From an uncultured Novosphingobium sp. (lineage in GTDB: Bacteria > Pseudomonadota > Alphaproteobacteria > Sphingomonadales > Sphingomonadaceae): 7,927 nt of DNA. A model generated the notes under the pieces. That model ran no database searches. It saw nothing but the letters and a program-made list of their open reading frames with translations, and was not told the origin of the DNA. Where the stretch lies: assembly GCA_937860195.1 (NCBI GenBank), contig CALMBN010000263.1, forward strand, positions 1 to 7,927, given 5' to 3'. Position 1 is the first letter of the stretch, and each line of letters starts with the position of its first letter. Shown here piece after piece: positions 5,734-7,927 of this stretch. The position numbers and the translations under genes were made by a program.

Positions 5734-7308
5734 GTGGACGAGCAAACGGGCGAGACACCGACCGACCCCAAGGCCAGCGGATATAGCTGGTATGTGCTGT
5801 TCATTCTGGTGCTGGTCTATATCCTGAACTTCATCGACCGGCAGATTCTTTCGATCCTCGCAGTCGATATCAAGCGCGATCTTGCGCTGACTGACAGCGA
5901 TCTGGGCTTTCTGGGTGGCGCGGCCTTTGCGGTGTTCTATGCATTGTTCGGGGTGCCGCTGGGGCGACTGGCTGACAACTGGAACCGCAAAAAGCTGCTG
6001 GCGATCGGGCTGGCGTTGTGGTCAACGATGACCGCGCTTTCGGGCCTGGCGCGCGACCAATTGTCGCTGTCGCTGGCCAGGATGGGAGTTGGCGTGGGCG
6101 AAGCAAGCGCGGGGCCGACCGCCTATTCGCTGATTTCCGATTACTTCCCCAAGCACCAACGGGCGACCGCGCTCGCGATCTATTCGTCGGGACTCTACAT
6201 CGGCGGCGGGATTTCGCTGCTGATCGGCGCCAAGATCGGGCAGTCGTGGAATGCCGCTTATCCGGGTGGCGGGCCACTTGGACTGGTCGGCTGGCAGGCA
6301 GCGTTTCTCGCTGTTGGGTTGCCGGGCCTGCTGATGTCGTTGTGGGTGTTGAGCCTGCGAGAGCCAGTGCGCGGGGCGATGGATGGGCTGGTCAGCCCGA
6401 GTTCACCTGCCCCGTTCGGGACGTTCCTATCGGACCTTTCAACCATCGTGCCACCGTTCACGCTCTATGGCGCATGGCAACGCGGGCCGGTCGCGCTGGC
6501 TTTCAATCTGGGCGCTGCGGCGCTGGTCGTGCTGTTTGTCTGGGGGATGATCGGCTTGACTGGCAACGTGCCGCAATGGGCCTCGGTTGGGTTGGGTTAC
6601 TATGCCGTATTCTCGTGGGCCTGCACGCTCAAGGCCCGGGATCCGGCGACCTGGAGCCTGATCTGGGGAACCCCGGCGTTTTTGTGTACGACGCTCGGCT
6701 ACAGTCTGGTCTCGCTGGTCGGCTGGGCGTTGGGGTTCTGGGCCGCGCCCTATGCCGAAACCGTGCTCAAGCTGCCCAAGCAGGAACTGGCCTTTATCCT
6801 CGGGAGCAACGGTGCACTCGGCGGGTTTCTGGGGGTGATTATCGGCGGACGACTGGCCGACGCCCTGCGTGCGCGCAATCCAGCGGGCCGGGTGCTGGTG
6901 ATCGTATTCGGGGTGGTTGCCCCGATCGTGCCGCTGTGGATCGGCTTCACAACCAGCAACGAAACATTGTTCTATGCGATGACCTTCCTCGCGCAGACGT
7001 TCGGTGCAGCAGCGCTGGGGGCTGCGGCAGCGACGACGCAGGATCTGGTACTGCCCCGCATGCGCGGGACCGCAACCGCTGCGTTTTTTCTCGGCACCAC
7101 ACTGGTTGGCTTGGCGTTCGGACCCTATCTGGTCGGACTCGTTTCCGATCTGACCGGGACCGAGATGGACGGCAAGCTGGTCGGCGATCTGCGCACCGGG
7201 ATCTTGTCGCTGGTCGGAGTGGCCCCGATTGCGCTGGCATTGCTGTACTATGCCTACCGTACTGTCCCACAGGCTGAAGCATCGCTGGTAGAACGGTCTG
7301 GCGAGTAA
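5734..7308 (+). CDS. MFS transporter, spinster-like group
   Basis: A 524-residue inner-membrane carrier of the major facilitator superfamily. GTG 5734 is preferred because GGGAG at 5722-5726 is 7 nt away; ATG 5728 is only 1 nt from it. The N-half has helix 1 at ~18-38 containing NFIDRQ, the MFS motif A as GRLADNWNRKKLL at 77-89, helices to ~206, and the REPVRG loop seen in spinster-like members. The C-half repeats a motif-A-like GGRLADALRARNPAGR at 371-386, with helices to ~508. Between helices 6 and 7 an insertion carries two extra hydrophobic segments (~252-274 and ~283-299), so about 14 helices are expected instead of 12. The substrate cannot be read from sequence; small lipids or organic acids are family guesses. 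The gene is probably co-transcribed with queC. Confidence 0.85.
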   Translation: MDEQTGETPTDPKASGYSWYVLFILVLVYILNFIDRQILSILAVDIKRDLALTDSDLGFLGGAAFAVFYALFGVPLGRLADNWNRKKLLAIGLALWSTMTALSGLARDQLSLSLARMGVGVGEASAGPTAYSLISDYFPKHQRATALAIYSSGLYIGGGISLLIGAKIGQSWNAAYPGGGPLGLVGWQAAFLAVGLPGLLMSLWVLSLREPVRGAMDGLVSPSSPAPFGTFLSDLSTIVPPFTLYGAWQRGPVALAFNLGAAALVVLFVWGMIGLTGNVPQWASVGLGYYAVFSWACTLKARDPATWSLIWGTPAFLCTTLGYSLVSLVGWALGFWAAPYAETVLKLPKQELAFILGSNGALGGFLGVIIGGRLADALRARNPAGRVLVIVFGVVAPIVPLWIGFTTSNETLFYAMTFLAQTFGAAALGAAAATTQDLVLPRMRGTATAAFFLGTTLVGLAFGPYLVGLVSDLTGTEMDGKLVGDLRTGILSLVGVAPIALALLYYAYRTVPQAEASLVERSGE

Positions 7309-7313
7309 CGCCC

Positions 7314-7838
7314 TTAACCCCGAGAGAGAACCCCGCACGCGATCCGTGCGCCGCTGTTTCCGGTAGGGTCGGTCATATAGTCGTCCGCCGTTGCGTGGAT
7401 TACCAAAGCAGTCCCATCAGCATCGAACAGCGCAGCTTCGAGATCAGCCCGCGTGCCGGAAAGCTCGATCGAAAGCGTGCCGATGCCCTTGGCATCGACG
7501 TTCAGATTGGGAAGATCGCCGGTATGGCTGCCAGCCGGGTTTAGCCTGCCGTGCTGCCGTGCGCCGGGATTGAGGTGCCCGCCTGCTGTCGTGAAGCCAG
7601 GTGCTTCGCAGCGTCCGATCATGTGGAGGTGCGAACCGTGGATTCCGGCTGGAAGGCCGATGCCGGCCACTGTCAAAGTCAGCTTGTCACCAGAAGCAGT
7701 AATGATTGCCTTGCCGGCCGAGGTTCCGTTGGCCTGGCGCAGGGTTGCTGTTGCCACTTTGGCGGTCGGAATTTGACCGACCGAGGTGCAGGCCGCGAGC
7801 GCGGAAAGAGCGGGAACTAACAGGACAAACCGATTCAT
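7314..7838 (-). CDS. sodC: Cu/Zn superoxide dismutase, lipoprotein
   Basis: A 174-residue protein of the SodC family that dismutes superoxide in the periplasm. It starts MNRFVLLVPALSALAAC, a lipoprotein signal with lipobox LAAC, so Cys17 would be lipidated. ATG 7838 is chosen because GAGGTG at 7849-7844 lies 5 nt away; the frame is open further upstream but would bury the signal. All metal ligands are present: copper His70, His72 and His148, bridging His88, and zinc His96, His105 and Asp108. The active-site Arg165 and the disulfide pair Cys77/Cys168 are also there. Motifs are HGSHLH, GGHLNP and GARIACG. The stop is 5 bp from that of the convergent MFS gene, with no terminator between. A terminator of the preceding minus-strand gene stands just upstream. 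Confidence 0.95.
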   Translation of the reverse strand: MNRFVLLVPALSALAACTSVGQIPTAKVATATLRQANGTSAGKAIITASGDKLTLTVAGIGLPAGIHGSHLHMIGRCEAPGFTTAGGHLNPGARQHGRLNPAGSHTGDLPNLNVDAKGIGTLSIELSGTRADLEAALFDADGTALVIHATADDYMTDPTGNSGARIACGVLSRG

Positions 7839-7875
7839 CGCGACACCTCGTGGTTGATTCGAACGACAGCATAAC

Positions 7876-7904
7876 AAAAAGGGGGCCGGATTGCTCCGGC
7901 CCCC
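7876..7904 (-). terminator. Rho-independent terminator of a minus-strand gene beyond the window
   Basis: GGGGGCCGGA (7881-7890) and TCCGGCCCCC (7895-7904) form a perfect 10-bp GC-rich stem with a 4-nt loop. Read on the minus strand the stem is followed at once by TTTTTGTTAT (five T at 7880-7876), the classical terminator layout. On the plus strand no T tract follows. It lies 38 bp upstream of the sodC start and so probably closes the transcript of a gene whose end lies past 7927. Confidence 0.88.
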
Positions 7905-7927
7905 TGAATGTTTCGCCCCAAAAGCCT

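Noticed and set aside
6018..7277. Second long plus-strand frame overlapping the MFS gene
   Set aside because: The product is Arg/Gly-rich without domains, while the main frame shows MFS motifs and membrane helices throughout.
434..7838. Fe-SOD fragment, Hsp33 and Cu/Zn SOD as one oxidative-stress island
   Set aside because: The SOD fragment belongs to the composite left end, sodC is on the opposite strand, and the genes between are metabolic or unrelated.

Overview
The window looks like a high-GC alphaproteobacterial chromosome segment, most probably from a sphingomonad (Sphingomonadales). This rests on the overall protein character, a cold-shock protein with a Gly-rich leader and two cold-shock domains, a tightly overlapping argD-argF-hslO cluster, a small secreted DUF3617-like protein and a spinster-type MFS carrier. 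The taxonomic call is from recall of family sequences, not from a search.

Left end (1-816): this part is not normal gene order. On the minus strand the last ~98 codons of a PQQ-dependent (membrane glucose dehydrogenase type) dehydrogenase are joined in frame to codons ~11-102 of an Fe/Mn superoxide dismutase, whose own 5' end is cut off. That cut lies head to head against the cut 5' end of a cold-shock protein gene on the plus strand. Three gene pieces in about 600 bp, each broken inside its coding sequence, suggest either a chimeric assembly near a contig end or a real rearrangement. Beyond the dehydrogenase stop, a new minus-strand gene with a Shine-Dalgarno and a signal peptide runs off the window.

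Middle (817-4462): the surviving cold-shock gene is followed by a sigma70-like promoter and a strong hairpin, then argD, argF and hslO. argD/argF overlap by ATGA and argF/hslO by GTGA, so the three are probably co-transcribed and translationally coupled. Together they give two steps of arginine synthesis (N-acetylornithine aminotransferase and ornithine carbamoyltransferase) and the redox-activated chaperone Hsp33.

Right part (4463-7308): a candidate promoter with an inverted repeat near its start site precedes a gene for a small exported cysteine-containing protein (DUF3617-like), then queC (preQ0 synthesis for queuosine), then an MFS transporter of the spinster-like group with a two-helix insertion. 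All three point the same way with short gaps (39 and 20 bp).

Right end (7309-7927): sodC, an exported Cu/Zn superoxide dismutase lipoprotein, converges on the transporter with only 5 bp between the stops. Upstream of sodC is a clear minus-strand intrinsic terminator for a gene outside the window. No rRNA, tRNA, CRISPR array, insertion sequence or phage gene was seen, and no stretch over 300 bases lacks a gene or gene remnant. I see no new multi-gene system; the composite left end is the strongest anomaly.
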